64,000 nt of DNA from Carnobacterium viridans (GCF_900102725.1 NZ_FNJW01000003.1:54209-118208); one strand, 5' to 3'; counted from the first letter of the stretch, positions 9,318 through 20,981 are shown. Program-made: numbers and translations. Notes: generated by a model not told the origin, from the sequence alone.

Positions 9318-9358
9318 TTTAATAGACCGAACATTTTTAAAATATTCGGTCTATTAAA
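9318..9358. repeat. Inverted repeat downstream of the alpha-galactosidase
   Basis: Perfect 14-bp arms (TTTAATAGACCGAA at 9318-9331 and its complement at 9345-9358). There is no T run on the plus strand, but an A-rich run precedes it, so it would terminate better on the minus strand. It is probably the aga terminator nonetheless. Confidence 0.5.
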
Positions 9359-9370
9359 GTTAAAAACGAA

Positions 9371-9396
9371 TTCCCAAATACAAGTGTTTTTGGGAA
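9371..9396. repeat. Short inverted repeat TTCCCAAA/TTTGGGAA
   Basis: Eight-bp arms at 9371-9378 and 9389-9396 in the 378-bp gene-free stretch before the recombinase. A related TTTGGGAACT sequence occurs near 9233. Function unknown. Confidence 0.35.
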
Positions 9397-9511
9397 CTGA
9401 TTTTTGTAGAAAGAAAAACAATCAAAAATCCTTATATAATCAACTTACCTAGGATTACCAAAATCAATGTCCATAATCATTACCAAATACCCTTACATTT
9501 AAATGCGTAAA

Positions 9512-9541
9512 TGATATAATAAAAAAGAGTTATATTATACA
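9512..9541. promoter_or_regulatory. Possible resolvase binding (res-like) site
   Basis: TGATATAATA and, inverted, TGTATAATAT form two half-sites about 30 bp end to end, some 60 bp upstream of the recombinase start. That is the spacing and location of crossover sites in Tn3-type resolution systems. Inference only. Confidence 0.35.
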
Positions 9542-9603
9542 AACTAATCTATGAATTTATTTCAATATATTATATAGAAGGATTAGTGTTAAGGAGTGAA
9601 ATG

Positions 9604-10206
9604 ATGAAAATTGCTTATGCTAGAGTATCGACAGACAAACAAGAACTTCATCGTCAACTAGATGCTTTAGAAAAAGTTGGTTACGATAAACTTATACAAG
9701 AAAAATTTACCGGTACGCAAAAGAAACGCGCTGGACTAGATAGCTTATTTAATACTGTTCGTTCAGGTGATACAGTTATTATTGAATCGATTAGTCGTTT
9801 AGGTAGAAAAACGCTAGATATTTTGTCTACGGTTGAAGAACTTAAAGAGCAAGGAGTAGAAGTTATTTCGTTAAAAGAGAATTTAGATACTTCTACTCCA
9901 ACTGGCCAGGCCATGTTTCAGATGATGGCTGTAATTGCTCAATTGGAACGTGATTTAACGGTACAGCGAGTGAATGAAGGTTTAGCATCAGCTAAAGCAC
10001 GTGGCGTGAAGCTTGGTAGACCGACAATGGATAAACAAAAAGTAACAGATGCTTTACGCTTATATGATTCAGGACATTATTCGGTTAAAGATATCATCCG
10101 AATCACTGGTATCTCTCAAGGATCATTATACCGAAAGATAAAAGAAAGAGATTCCAAACAACTTTCATCTGACATTAAGTACAAAGTAAAAGAAACTGAA
10201 GATTAG
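9604..10206 (+). CDS. Serine recombinase (small resolvase/invertase)
   Basis: The protein is about 200 residues with nucleophile Ser9 in YARVSTDKQ and the conserved IESISRLGRKTLD and QMMAVIAQLERDL helices, then a GRP linker and a C-terminal helix-turn-helix (YSVKDIIRITGISQGSLYRK). It cuts and rejoins DNA at a res-like site, resolving cointegrates or inverting segments. I chose ATG 9604, 7 nt after AAGGAG (9591-9596). A longer GTG at 9586 lies upstream of that ribosome binding site. No partner transposase is adjacent, so it may be a plasmid resolvase or a transposon leftover. Confidence 0.88.
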   Translation: MKIAYARVSTDKQELHRQLDALEKVGYDKLIQEKFTGTQKKRAGLDSLFNTVRSGDTVIIESISRLGRKTLDILSTVEELKEQGVEVISLKENLDTSTPTGQAMFQMMAVIAQLERDLTVQRVNEGLASAKARGVKLGRPTMDKQKVTDALRLYDSGHYSVKDIIRITGISQGSLYRKIKERDSKQLSSDIKYKVKETED

Positions 10207-10236
10207 AGCTATTGAGCTACTATCCTTCAGTTTCTT
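10190..10236 (+). terminator. Terminator overlapping the recombinase stop codon
   Basis: Arms AAGAAACTGAAG (10190-10201) and CTTCAGTTTCTT (10225-10236). The stop codon lies inside the hairpin, the same layout as the fic gene. Confidence 0.65.
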
Positions 10237-10334
10237 AACTTGAAATATTTATTTTTAATTAACTAAAATGATTGTAAGTGACTTAATGCTTTTTATCTTG
10301 ATATTTTTTTAAAGTTTCTCCTGCTTTTGATTTT

Positions 10335-10522
10335 GCTGGTTTGCTAAGAAAAGACGCTCTACCAAAAGAAATGGATTTTAACCAAATCGATTAATTCTTT
10401 ATTTCTTCAGTAGCTTCAAGAAGGAACCAAATCCCAGTAAAATCTTTACAGTATCAGACACCGCTAGAAGTATTTCTGAGTTACATTAATAATGTGTGAA
10501 CTGCCTAACTTAATTTGACAAA
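10335..10522 (+). pseudogene. IS30-family transposase 3' remnant with right end
   Basis: The frame reads GLLRKDALPKEMDFNQID, stop, then SSVASRRNQIP and KSLQYQTPLEVFLSYINN. It matches the C-terminus of the intact transposase at 46576-47535. The glutamine codon after FNQID has become TAA. The fragment ends in the same terminal sequence CTTAATTTGACAAAC as that element, so it is a decayed, 5'-deleted copy of the same IS type. Confidence 0.8.
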
Positions 10523-10582
10523 CAAAGTAATTTATAAAATAGTTACCTCTTTTTCCCACTAAATTTATTTAAAGAGAATATT

Positions 10583-10826
10583 ATGAATATTTTAGGGTTT
10601 CTTATTTAGATGATAGGAAGTATTGCAACAATTAGTTTTTAGTTATGAGCTTTGTAAAAAAAGACAAAAGTTTTATGAAGAAAGCAACAATATCTTTTAT
10701 CGTTGAAACCATTGGACTTTTTTACTTGTTTCCAGCACCAGTTTAGAAAATCCAAAAAAAGAAGTATCTCCTAAAAAAAATTCAGTGGAGCATTCTGAGG
10801 CGATTGAAAAACATAAGTTGTTTTAA
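10583..10826 (+). pseudogene. Decayed small membrane protein gene
   Basis: A weak AAAGAGA precedes an ATG. The frames then read MNILGFLI, IGSIATISF, KKDKSFMKKATISFIVETIG and NPKKEVSPKKNSVEHSEAIE, broken by several stops and shifts. The pattern (two hydrophobic segments, KKDKSF between them, then a charged Ser/Lys tail) looks like a small membrane or lipoprotein-like protein common on lactic acid bacterial plasmids. It is no longer translatable as one protein. Confidence 0.4.
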
Positions 10827-10862
10827 TATCAAATTGGTCTTTTAAATATTTTCCAAGAAAAA

Positions 10863-11003
10863 GTATCTTATGTTGAATTATTAGCAACTCAAGGCGTTGA
10901 TTCTTTTTTAACTTTTGCTGAATCTATTTTAGGTAAAGAAAGTAAAAGGATAATAACTTTTCACAATATGGATCAAGGAAAACTAAAACACTCTAAGAAC
11001 TAA
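10863..11003 (+). pseudogene. Fic C-terminal tail remnant (copy 3)
   Basis: Reads SYVELLATQGVDSFLTFAES, then KESKRIITFHNMDQGKLKHS and a stop. It is a close match to residues 198-241 of the Fic protein at 52-777. The catalytic part is missing. Similarity starts at the same point (the YVE of QYVE) as in the copy at 2936. Confidence 0.8.
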
Positions 11004-11024
11004 TAAATTTAATAGGTTCTTTTT

Positions 11025-11123
11025 TTAACTTACTATTGCTGGAGAAAGGGTCCACCACAAACCAATTCCGATGCTGCTCAAAAGTAAAGGAACAAAATCT
11101 GGATTCGAAAATAAATTCAACAT
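11025..11123 (-). CDS. Small hydrophobic peptide, 32 aa
   Basis: ATG lies 8 nt after GAAGGAG. The peptide begins MLNLFSNPDFVPLLLSS, continues with a hydrophobic IGIGLWWTL stretch and ends AIVS, long enough for one membrane helix. It is followed on its strand by a short A-rich sequence without a clear hairpin. I do not recognise it. Size, hydrophobicity and a strong ribosome binding site recall type I toxin peptides or small membrane modulators, but no antisense RNA is proven. Confidence 0.4.
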   Translation of the reverse strand: MLNLFSNPDFVPLLLSSIGIGLWWTLSPAIVS

Positions 11124-11515
11124 CACTAAAACTCCTTCACTCACTTTTCCGTTTTTTACCACCATTACTTAAATATAAACATAGAGGTATTCCCCATAAA
11201 GCACTTTGACTCCTTTATTATTTATTATCTTAAAACTATCTGTTCTGCTCTAATATTTTTTTTAGTTATCAACTCGTTTCTATTTGTCCTTATTTGTTTG
11301 ACTTTGTTTGTTTTTAATGATACGTTTTACTATGTAGAGTTTTAATTTATTAACCCTTAACTTTAATTGTGAGCGCATTCGAAAAAGACCAGTGTAAAGA
11401 TTAGAATAAATAAAGCTTCACTAATGGTCTGCTTATATTGATCTTAGACTGTTATCCTAGTAGGTTATTTTTAAAAAATCTATCAGTATTTTAAACTAAA
11501 CGAGGAGGACTTTAA
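11124..11515. other. Gene-free AT-rich leader region before lacX
   Basis: No supported gene beyond an 11-codon GTG frame on the minus strand near 11190, which I do not call. TTGTGAGCGCATTCG (11367-11381) resembles a cre site with two mismatches and could place lacX under CcpA. The rest is low-complexity sequence. Confidence 0.4.
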
Positions 11516-12406
11516 GTGATTACTATTGAAAATGATTATTTATCCATTGCTATCAAAGAAAAAGGAGCAGAGTTGGCAAAAGTTTACAATAAAGTAGACA
11601 CTTTTAACTACTTATGGACCGGAGATAGCCAATACTGGGGAAGACATGCTCCTGTGTTGTTTCCAATTATAGGTAAGCTGAACCAAGACACGTATACTAT
11701 CGGTCAAAAAGAATACACAATGAGTCAACACGGTTTTGCTAGAGACTTTGATTTCGAATTGATCAGCAAAAGCGACGATCATGCGCTATTTTGTCTATCA
11801 GATAATGAGCAAACTCAAAAAATGTATCCTTTTAAATTTAAATTGGAAATCAATTATGTATTAGAAGGGAAAAAGCTTTCTGTTCAATACACTGTTGAAA
11901 ACCTTAGTGAGACAAACAAATTGCCTTTCGCTTTAGGTGCTCACCCAGGGTTTAATGTTCCTTTAAATGATGAAGGTGGCTTTTCTGATTATAACTTATC
12001 CTTTGAACCTGATTTAAAAAACCCAGTCCAAGTCTTAGAAATTGATGATGGTCCTTTCCCATTTATTACAGGAAATAATAAAAATTTGACCTTAGTAAAA
12101 GATAACGTCCTCAATTTAGAGTACACAACTTTCGACAATGGACTGCTAATTATTGATGAAGCAATCAAGACTGTTACCTTATCTAGCAAACTTTCTAAAA
12201 GCAGTATTACATTAGAAGTAAGTGACTTTCCTTATTTAACGTTATGGACACTTGAAAATAAACAAGCTCCATTTTTATGCATTGAACCTTTTTATGGATT
12301 ACCTGATAAAGTAGGTAAAATGGGCAATTTGTATGATAAAAAAGGCAACTGTATTTTAGCTCCTTTGGATACTAAAGAAATGCAGTTTTCAATGATCTTT
12401 GAGTAG
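11516..12406 (+). CDS. lacX: LacX-type aldose 1-epimerase family protein
   Basis: The 296-residue protein belongs to the galactose mutarotase superfamily. It has the LacX-like N-terminus with YLWTGDSQYWGRHAPVLFP and the later motifs HGFARDFDF and ALGAHPGFNVP, whose histidines are the usual catalytic candidates. LacX proteins accompany tagatose-6-P lactose operons, and the precise substrate is not settled. The GTG start follows GAGGAGG by 8 nt. Here the gene stands apart from lacFEG and converges on the minus-strand lacABCD operon. In Lactococcus it follows lacG. Confidence 0.85.
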   Translation: MITIENDYLSIAIKEKGAELAKVYNKVDTFNYLWTGDSQYWGRHAPVLFPIIGKLNQDTYTIGQKEYTMSQHGFARDFDFELISKSDDHALFCLSDNEQTQKMYPFKFKLEINYVLEGKKLSVQYTVENLSETNKLPFALGAHPGFNVPLNDEGGFSDYNLSFEPDLKNPVQVLEIDDGPFPFITGNNKNLTLVKDNVLNLEYTTFDNGLLIIDEAIKTVTLSSKLSKSSITLEVSDFPYLTLWTLENKQAPFLCIEPFYGLPDKVGKMGNLYDKKGNCILAPLDTKEMQFSMIFE

Positions 12407-12486
12407 AATATTTTATCTATTCAAATAGTTATTTTAGAACAAATTTTAAAATAAAAACCATTACTCACTTCATTTTAAATTCATTA

Positions 12487-13167
12487 TTAAATAGGGTTAA
12501 GTACTATTAATTCTCCGATTAAACCAACTTTAATACCATCTGCTATTTTATCTGTTCTTGTTTCATGTACGAATTGAAATTTATTTTTTTTAACGATTGC
12601 TTTATTTTTACTTTCAAAATTATCTTCAAGTGGTTCATTTGACCCTTTTATTAAGATGACAATTACTTTAAAACCAGTATCATCTACAATACAAGGGCTA
12701 TAATGAAGCGTTGCACTGTACATTTCAATGATTGTACCTGCTGGGACAAAAAAGATTTTCGCATCCTCTTGTGCGTTAAAAATACCATCTGTTACTTGCT
12801 CTCTTTTCCCTAAAACCATCAGTACATCCGTTAGCACAATATTTACCTCGCTTCCTTGATGGTATTCATATGCTGAAAAAGATGCATTATTGCCTACACA
12901 TTCGCCAGCTTGTACTGGGAGTCCCGCATAAACATCTGATTCAATTTCTTTAATAATCTTGAATTCATCTAAAACATTATTAAATGGAGAGTAGCTATTT
13001 CCTTCTTTAGGAATGGCAATATTTTTTTCTGTGTACTCTTTGATTTCGGTTAGGTCATAGCCTTCAAGAATGTTGCCGTAAGCTTTAAAATCTAAACTTG
13101 TTACATCTAGTATCTTATATTTTTTATTTTTTTTACAAATAGCCTTTAATTTATCCAATTTTTTCAT
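12487..13167 (-). CDS. DUF4867 family protein
   Basis: The protein is about 226 residues, a cupin-like DUF4867 protein (for example AGLPVQAGECVGNNASFSAY and FFVPAGTIIEMYSATLHYSP). Such genes often travel with tagatose-6-P lactose genes, and the function is not established. A sugar or sugar-phosphate binding or isomerising role is an inference from the cupin pattern. The longest frame opens with GTG at 13215, inside a hairpin. I use ATG 13167; a TTG at 13158 with AAAGG nine bases upstream is an equally good start. It is the last gene of the lacABCD transcript, separated by that hairpin. Confidence 0.7.
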   Translation of the reverse strand: MKKLDKLKAICKKNKKYKILDVTSLDFKAYGNILEGYDLTEIKEYTEKNIAIPKEGNSYSPFNNVLDEFKIIKEIESDVYAGLPVQAGECVGNNASFSAYEYHQGSEVNIVLTDVLMVLGKREQVTDGIFNAQEDAKIFFVPAGTIIEMYSATLHYSPCIVDDTGFKVIVILIKGSNEPLEDNFESKNKAIVKKNKFQFVHETRTDKIADGIKVGLIGELIVLNPI

Positions 13168-13188
13168 CCTTTTTAAAAAAATATCTTT

Positions 13189-13225
13189 AAGAGATAGCCA
13201 GACCAAAACGGTCACTTAATCTCTT
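13189..13225 (-). terminator. Hairpin between lacD and the DUF4867 gene
   Basis: AAGAGAT/ATCTCTT outer arms and GACC/GGTC inner arms with mismatches between. On the minus strand it is followed after a few bases by a T run. It probably acts as a partial terminator or processing site that lowers expression of the last gene. Confidence 0.5.
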
Positions 13226-13239
13226 AAAGTCTATTTAAT

Positions 13240-14229
13240 CTATTTTATTTTATCAAAATATGGAACAGCTGTTTCTTTTAGTACAGCATTTAATTCTTCA
13301 ATGTTTTTCTTACCGACTGTATTCATCCACTCTTTACCAGCTTCTTCGCCATCTTTAGCAAACACTTCAATACCATTAGCCCAAGTTGCACGGCCACATA
13401 AAACTCCGTTGAATTGAGAACCTGCTGCATGCGCAAATTTCAATGTATCTTGGAACATTTTAGCTGATACTCCAGCACTTAAGAAGATAAATGGTAAGTC
13501 TGTTGCTTCACTTTGTTCAACAAAATATTTTGTTGCTTCTTCTTTCGTATAAACAGGCGTGTTGTCTCCATTGTATCCTTCAACATAAGCCATATTTACT
13601 GGTACTTCTACTTTTAATACATCTACTTTGTATTGTGGTTTAGAGAACTCTTTCATCATTTCGTTTACTTTGTGAGGTTTTACTTTTGCATATTCTGGAC
13701 TCTTAGCATCGTCATTTTTTGCATCATAAGACACTAATTCTAAGAAAAATGGAATATCTTCTGCAGCACATTCTGATCCAAGTCTTTCCATGTAGACATG
13801 TTTGTAATCGTTGATTTTTTGATCTTCGTCCACGTCATAATACAAGAGGAATTTAATGGCATCTGCTCCAGCTTCTTTCAAGCGGTAAACAGACCATTCT
13901 TCTAATAAATCTGGTAAACGACCTGGTTCAGTAGCATCGTAACCAGTTTTTTCATAAGCTACTAATAAACCTGTTCCATCAGCACGTAATTTAGCTGCTG
14001 GTAAACCGTATTCTGGGTCTAATAAAATAGAAGTAGAATAAGGTGTCAACTCTGAAGAAATAACTTTTTTGAATTCAACGATATCTTCTTCGTTAGCTGG
14101 CTTGTTTGCTGCTGCAGCCAACATTTTTTTAAGTGAACCACGTTGATCAATTGCTAATGCTGCGATTACGCCTCTTTCGTTTGATAATGCTTTTAGACTT
14201 GCTAATTTATTTGGTGTCATTACTCTCAT
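13240..14229 (-). CDS. lacD: Tagatose 1,6-diphosphate aldolase (class I)
   Basis: The 329-residue LacD-family protein contains AIDQRGSLKKML, EWSVYRLKEAGADAIKFLLY and VDVLKVEVPVN, in which Lys206 is the likely Schiff-base lysine. It cleaves tagatose-1,6-bisphosphate into dihydroxyacetone phosphate and glyceraldehyde-3-phosphate, the final step of the pathway. Length fits the family (about 326). Two starts four codons apart share the AAAGGATGG ribosome binding region. It follows lacC by 8 nt in one operon. Confidence 0.95.
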   Translation of the reverse strand: MRVMTPNKLASLKALSNERGVIAALAIDQRGSLKKMLAAAANKPANEEDIVEFKKVISSELTPYSTSILLDPEYGLPAAKLRADGTGLLVAYEKTGYDATEPGRLPDLLEEWSVYRLKEAGADAIKFLLYYDVDEDQKINDYKHVYMERLGSECAAEDIPFFLELVSYDAKNDDAKSPEYAKVKPHKVNEMMKEFSKPQYKVDVLKVEVPVNMAYVEGYNGDNTPVYTKEEATKYFVEQSEATDLPFIFLSAGVSAKMFQDTLKFAHAAGSQFNGVLCGRATWANGIEVFAKDGEEAGKEWMNTVGKKNIEELNAVLKETAVPYFDKIK

Positions 14230-14237
14230 CCATCCTT

Positions 14238-15185
14238 TTAGTTTAGTTTTTTTAATGTAACTTTTTTATAATACTCATTAAACAAATCGTTGTTAATAAA
14301 TCCAGTTTTTTTCTCCATAGTATTTAACATCCCTGTTGTCATACCGGTTTTCATGACCTCAACATTGTCAGCGCCAGTTGCAATTGCACTAGCTAGCCCG
14401 GCAACCGTTGAATCACCTGATCCAACAGGATTCACGACGTCTATTTTAGGAATGGTTAAGCGGAAAAATTCTGTGTTGTGTTTCACTAGTGCACCGTCTG
14501 CTCCTAAAGAGATAACAACCCATTCTACACCTTCAAATAATGGATTTGTTGCTAAAACTTCTTGCAATTCAACGAAATCATTGATTGGTTTTGCAATTAA
14601 TTGAGCAATTTCTTCTTGATTTGGTTTAATCAAGAAAGGTTTATGTTTTCTTGACAAACTAACTTTCAACGGTTCACCAGAACTATCTAGTAAAACTGGT
14701 ATTTCTTTAATTGAAGCAATCTCAATCATTTTTGCATATAACTCCATACTTAGCCCTTTAGGTAAGCTTCCAGATATCGTTACAACAGATATACCATCTA
14801 AGCTATTCTTAAAATGCTTTAAATAGTTTGCTTCATCTTTGTCCGTTAATAAAGGTCCTGTTTCTAATAGTTCTGTTTGTTGCATATCATCATGTAAAAT
14901 AGCGATACAATTACGCGATTCTTGATCAATTGGCATGAAGTTATGTTTTATATTGGTTTCATCTAGCTTTTTTTGGATAAACTGACCAATTGTTCCTCCC
15001 AAAACACCAGATGCAACCACTGGAGAATTCAGTTGGTGCAGCACACGCGCGACGTTCAACCCTTTTCCACCAGCCGTTTTAGTTACTTCTGTTACTCTAT
15101 TAACACTATTTAACTGCAGTCTTTCTAGTGGATAAGAAATATCTACAGATGGGTTCATCGTAACTGCTAAAATTGATTTAGCCAT
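14238..15185 (-). CDS. lacC: Tagatose-6-phosphate kinase
   Basis: The protein is about 315 residues, a PfkB-family sugar kinase. AGGKGLNVARVL is the substrate-side glycine motif and NPVGSGDSTVAG the C-terminal signature, with catalytic Asp258. It phosphorylates tagatose-6-P at C1 using ATP. I start at ATG 15185, 8 nt after GGAG. The upstream GTG at 15191 is too close to that ribosome binding site. It sits between lacB and lacD with spacing typical of a single transcript. Confidence 0.95.
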   Translation of the reverse strand: MAKSILAVTMNPSVDISYPLERLQLNSVNRVTEVTKTAGGKGLNVARVLHQLNSPVVASGVLGGTIGQFIQKKLDETNIKHNFMPIDQESRNCIAILHDDMQQTELLETGPLLTDKDEANYLKHFKNSLDGISVVTISGSLPKGLSMELYAKMIEIASIKEIPVLLDSSGEPLKVSLSRKHKPFLIKPNQEEIAQLIAKPINDFVELQEVLATNPLFEGVEWVVISLGADGALVKHNTEFFRLTIPKIDVVNPVGSGDSTVAGLASAIATGADNVEVMKTGMTTGMLNTMEKKTGFINNDLFNEYYKKVTLKKLN

Positions 15186-15204
15186 GATCACAGCTCCTTT
15201 TTAA

Positions 15205-15723
15205 TTAATCGTGGTAATAGCCTTCATCCCATAAATCTAATTCTTTTTTAAAGAAATCCGGATTGTTGTTTTGATCTGCATTTTTTGGTGCAAGGTTGTC
15301 AATTTTTTCAATCAATTTTTTATTTTCAGCTGTTTCTTTGTATTCAGCATTTAAAAATACGGATACGATATCTTCTGCTAAAAATTTACCGACTGTTGTT
15401 CCACCAAAACCAATAACGTTTGCATTTAATTCTTCTGTTACGTATTTAGTGATAGCAGCATTGCTTACTAATGCAGCACGAACACCTTCATTTTTGTTCG
15501 CAGCTACTGTGATACCTACACCTGTTCCACATAAAACGATGCCTCTATCAGCTGTTTTATTGCTTACTAATTCTCCAACTTTTTTACCATATATTGGGTA
15601 ATGGGTGCGACTTGTGTCGTAAGCTCCTACATCAATAACTTCGTGTCCTTGTTCTTTTAAGAAATTTGAAATATCAATTTTCACATCTGTTACAATATGA
15701 TCGTTTCCGATAGCAATAATCAT
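15205..15723 (-). CDS. lacB: Galactose-6-phosphate isomerase subunit LacB
   Basis: The 172-residue protein of the RpiB/LacA/LacB fold has the N-terminal [11 protein letters not shown] and the active-site region [17 protein letters not shown], with the catalytic Cys-Gly-Thr-Gly loop. Together with LacA it converts galactose-6-P into tagatose-6-P. The ATG follows TAGGAGG. It lies 40 nt downstream of lacA. Confidence 0.95.
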   Translation of the reverse strand: MIIAIGNDHIVTDVKIDISNFLKEQGHEVIDVGAYDTSRTHYPIYGKKVGELVSNKTADRGIVLCGTGVGITVAANKNEGVRAALVSNAAITKYVTEELNANVIGFGGTTVGKFLAEDIVSVFLNAEYKETAENKKLIEKIDNLAPKNADQNNNPDFFKKELDLWDEGYYHD

Positions 15724-15762
15724 TTTATAATTCCTCCTAGTTTGTTTACGTTTAGACGTTTT

Positions 15763-16191
15763 TTAAATCATTTTTTCCAGCATATCTACACGAACTTGGT
15801 GACGTCCGCCTGCATACTCGATTTCTAAATAAGAGTCTACGATACTTTTTGCTAATGACGGTCCAACGATACCCGCTCCGATTGCGATAGCTTTTGCTCC
15901 GTTGTGCTCTGTTGTCATATGAGCTGTTCTTTCTTCTGTAACATTCGCTGTAATCATACCTTTAATCTTATTGCTTGCCATAAATGAACCTGCGCCGAAT
16001 TCATCAAACATAATTCCGCGGTCTGCTTGTCCTTCCAAAACTGCTGCAGAAACTAATTTTGACGATTCAATAAAATCCTCAGCTGCTTCTTCTGTTGTAT
16101 CAATAACAGTGTACTTTTGTTCTTTTAAGTAATTTTTGATAACTTCTTTTAATTCAAATCCTTTTTTATCTGAACCCAATGCAATTTTCAT
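15763..16191 (-). CDS. lacA: Galactose-6-phosphate isomerase subunit LacA
   Basis: The 142-residue RpiB-like subunit includes [32 protein letters not shown] and the C-terminal [13 protein letters not shown]. It lacks the catalytic cysteine of LacB, as LacA proteins do, and forms a mixed enzyme with it. The ATG follows AAAGGAG. It is the second gene of the minus-strand lac transcript, just after lacR. Confidence 0.95.
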   Translation of the reverse strand: MKIALGSDKKGFELKEVIKNYLKEQKYTVIDTTEEAAEDFIESSKLVSAAVLEGQADRGIMFDEFGAGSFMASNKIKGMITANVTEERTAHMTTEHNGAKAIAIGAGIVGPSLAKSIVDSYLEIEYAGGRHQVRVDMLEKMI

Positions 16192-16212
16192 TTTTATAAT
16201 CTCCTTTAATTT

Positions 16213-16983
16213 TTATTTCTTTTTATTCCCTGTTAATTTAACTTTGGTAAATTGTTGATAATGTGACAATGTCTCATTCGTTAATTGACGGTTTGTAATG
16301 AGATAATCAATATCATACAGACTATAAAATTGATAAAAATCATCTGTATTTAATTTATGATAGTCGGTTAGAATATATTTTATCTGGGCATTATTCAACG
16401 CTTTTTTTTGTGTTTGACCTTCTTCTGTATCAGCCGTCATAACACTTTCATTTCGTATACCATTGACTCCAACAAATGCTCGATTAAATTTTAATTTTTC
16501 GATTGTTCCATTCGTCAGTTCTCCGACAAATGCTCCAGAGCGTTCGCGAAACATACCACCTGTTAAAACAATTTCAATTTGCGGACATTCTGTTTTGAAT
16601 TTTTCAAACACAGGTAGACTATTTGTTACGACTCTTAAGTAATCTACTTGAATATAACTTGCCAAAAATTCTAACGTTGTACCAGGACCAATGAAAATAG
16701 TTTCGCCCTCTTGGATTTCTGTAGCTGCGATTTGAGCAATTTCTCGCTTTTCTTCTATATGAAGTTCACGTTTCTCAATATGAGATGCTTCATAGAGGAT
16801 ATTACTTTTAACACTTTGAGCACCACCGTGAAGACGAATTATTTTCCCACTTCTGGCTAACTCATCTAGATCTCTTCGAACCGTCATATCCGAAACATTT
16901 AATCGTTTTATTAAGTCAGCCGTTTTTATAGTACCACTCTTATTCACTTCATCTAAAATGGTTAGTAATCTATCCCTTTTCAT
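16213..16983 (-). CDS. lacR: Lactose phosphotransferase system repressor (DeoR family)
   Basis: The 256-residue protein has an N-terminal DeoR helix-turn-helix (IKTADLIKRLNVSDMTVRRD) and a C-terminal sugar-phosphate sensor domain (IFIGPGTTLEFLASY, VVTNSLPVFEKF, VLTGGMFRERSGAFVG). In characterised species LacR is released from DNA by tagatose-6-P. It is divergent from lacFEG and heads the lacABCD transcript, so it can control both directions. The ribosome binding site is AAAGGAT. Confidence 0.92.
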   Translation of the reverse strand: MKRDRLLTILDEVNKSGTIKTADLIKRLNVSDMTVRRDLDELARSGKIIRLHGGAQSVKSNILYEASHIEKRELHIEEKREIAQIAATEIQEGETIFIGPGTTLEFLASYIQVDYLRVVTNSLPVFEKFKTECPQIEIVLTGGMFRERSGAFVGELTNGTIEKLKFNRAFVGVNGIRNESVMTADTEEGQTQKKALNNAQIKYILTDYHKLNTDDFYQFYSLYDIDYLITNRQLTNETLSHYQQFTKVKLTGNKKK

Positions 16984-17051
16984 TAACTTATCCTTTCTTA
17001 AATAAATATACTTTTTTTAAAAAAAAATCGAATAATTTATTTATCTATCTC

Positions 17052-17080
17052 ATAATAAACATAATCTAACATTATTGCAA
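17052..17080 (-). promoter_or_regulatory. Candidate lacR-lacABCD promoter
   Basis: On the minus strand TTGCAA (-35, 17075-17080) and TATTAT (-10, 17052-17057) are separated by 17 nt, about 70 nt before the lacR start codon. An AATGT/ACATT inverted repeat just upstream (around 17085) could serve as an operator. Confidence 0.5.
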
Positions 17081-17246
17081 CCAAATGTAAACATTTTTAA
17101 AAAACCGACTTTTTTTATTTACTGATAATCAAAAAAACGTCTATATAGAGGGTTTTATAATAAAAAAATTTAAACACTATTATTTTTATTATTATAATAA
17201 AAATTTAATCTTGAATTATTTCAGTTTTAATTTAAAAAAAACCAAA

Positions 17247-17283
17247 AAGAAAGCGTTGACTTTTGCTTTTTGTAAGTTATACT
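17247..17283 (+). promoter_or_regulatory. lacFEG promoter with overlapping cre site
   Basis: TTGACT (17256-17261), a 16-nt spacer and TATACT (17278-17283) form a strong sigma-A promoter. AAGAAAGCGTTGACT (17247-17261) overlaps the -35 and matches the cre consensus except at one fixed base, predicting CcpA repression. Several AACAAA/ACAAAC repeats just downstream (17291-17325) are candidate LacR contacts. Confidence 0.7.
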
Positions 17284-17422
17284 AGGGATTGTAAAACAAA
17301 AACAAACATTATTATTCATTAACAAACAGGAGGTTGTTACTAAAAGAATAGTCATCTAAATTAAACAAATAAAATTTTAGCTCTTATTTATTTTATTTTA
17401 GATATATAAATATAAAATAACT

Positions 17423-17441
17423 AGACATTAATATAATGTCT
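17423..17441 (+). promoter_or_regulatory. Hairpin directly before the lacF ribosome binding site
   Basis: AGACATT and AATGTCT pair around a 5-nt loop. The stem ends one base before AAAGGAG (17443-17449). The lacFEG leader is about 165 nt long. The hairpin could shield or expose the ribosome binding site. Confidence 0.4.
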
Positions 17442-17456
17442 CAAAGGAGAATTACA

Positions 17457-17765
17457 TTGAATAGAGAAGAAGCAAATATGATTGGTTTTGAAATTGTAGC
17501 ATATGCTGGTGAAGCAAGGTCAAAATTACTAGATGCCATGAACCTCGCTAAACAAGGTATGTATGACGAAGCTAATCAATTAGTAGAAGAAGCAAATGAA
17601 AGTATCAAAGAAGCGCACAACACACAAACAACAATGCTAGCTCAAGAAGCTTCAGGAGAAAGTGTCGAGGTTGGATTTATTATGGTGCATGGACAAGATC
17701 ATCTTATGACTACTCTTCTCTTACGAGATTTAGTTCATCATATAATTGAGCTTTATAAAAAATAA
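17457..17765 (+). CDS. lacF: Lactose-specific PTS enzyme IIA
   Basis: The 102-residue protein of the lactose/cellobiose IIA family has the phosphoryl-accepting region [10 protein letters not shown] (His78 and His82). It forms a trimer that passes phosphate from HPr to LacE. The start is TTG 17457, preceded by AAAGGAG with an 8-nt gap. The resulting N-terminus [18 protein letters not shown] aligns with known LacF proteins. The longer ATG frame at 17436 includes the ribosome binding site itself and is rejected. Confidence 0.93.
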   Translation: MNREEANMIGFEIVAYAGEARSKLLDAMNLAKQGMYDEANQLVEEANESIKEAHNTQTTMLAQEASGESVEVGFIMVHGQDHLMTTLLLRDLVHHIIELYKK

Positions 17766-17781
17766 TGAAAGGATGTTTTAA

Positions 17782-20903
<3,122 letters not shown>

Positions 20904-20931
20904 GTTTCAGTTATGAATAAAATATTTTTTT

Positions 20932-20981
20932 AAAAAAAGTGTTTAACAGTTAGTATATACCAACTGTTAAACACTTTTTTT
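20932..20981 (+). terminator. Terminator of lacFEG
   Basis: Perfect 20-nt inverted arms (20932-20951, 20962-20981) around a 10-nt loop, with A-run and T-run flanks, so it can stop transcripts in both directions. Confidence 0.9.

Noticed and set aside
11150..11200. 11-codon GTG frame with AAAGGAG upstream of the 32-residue peptide
   Set aside because: Too short to support as a gene. It could be a leader peptide, but nothing else argues for it.
14290..14604. 104-codon plus-strand frame opposite lacC
   Set aside because: Mirror frame of lacC. No ribosome binding site.
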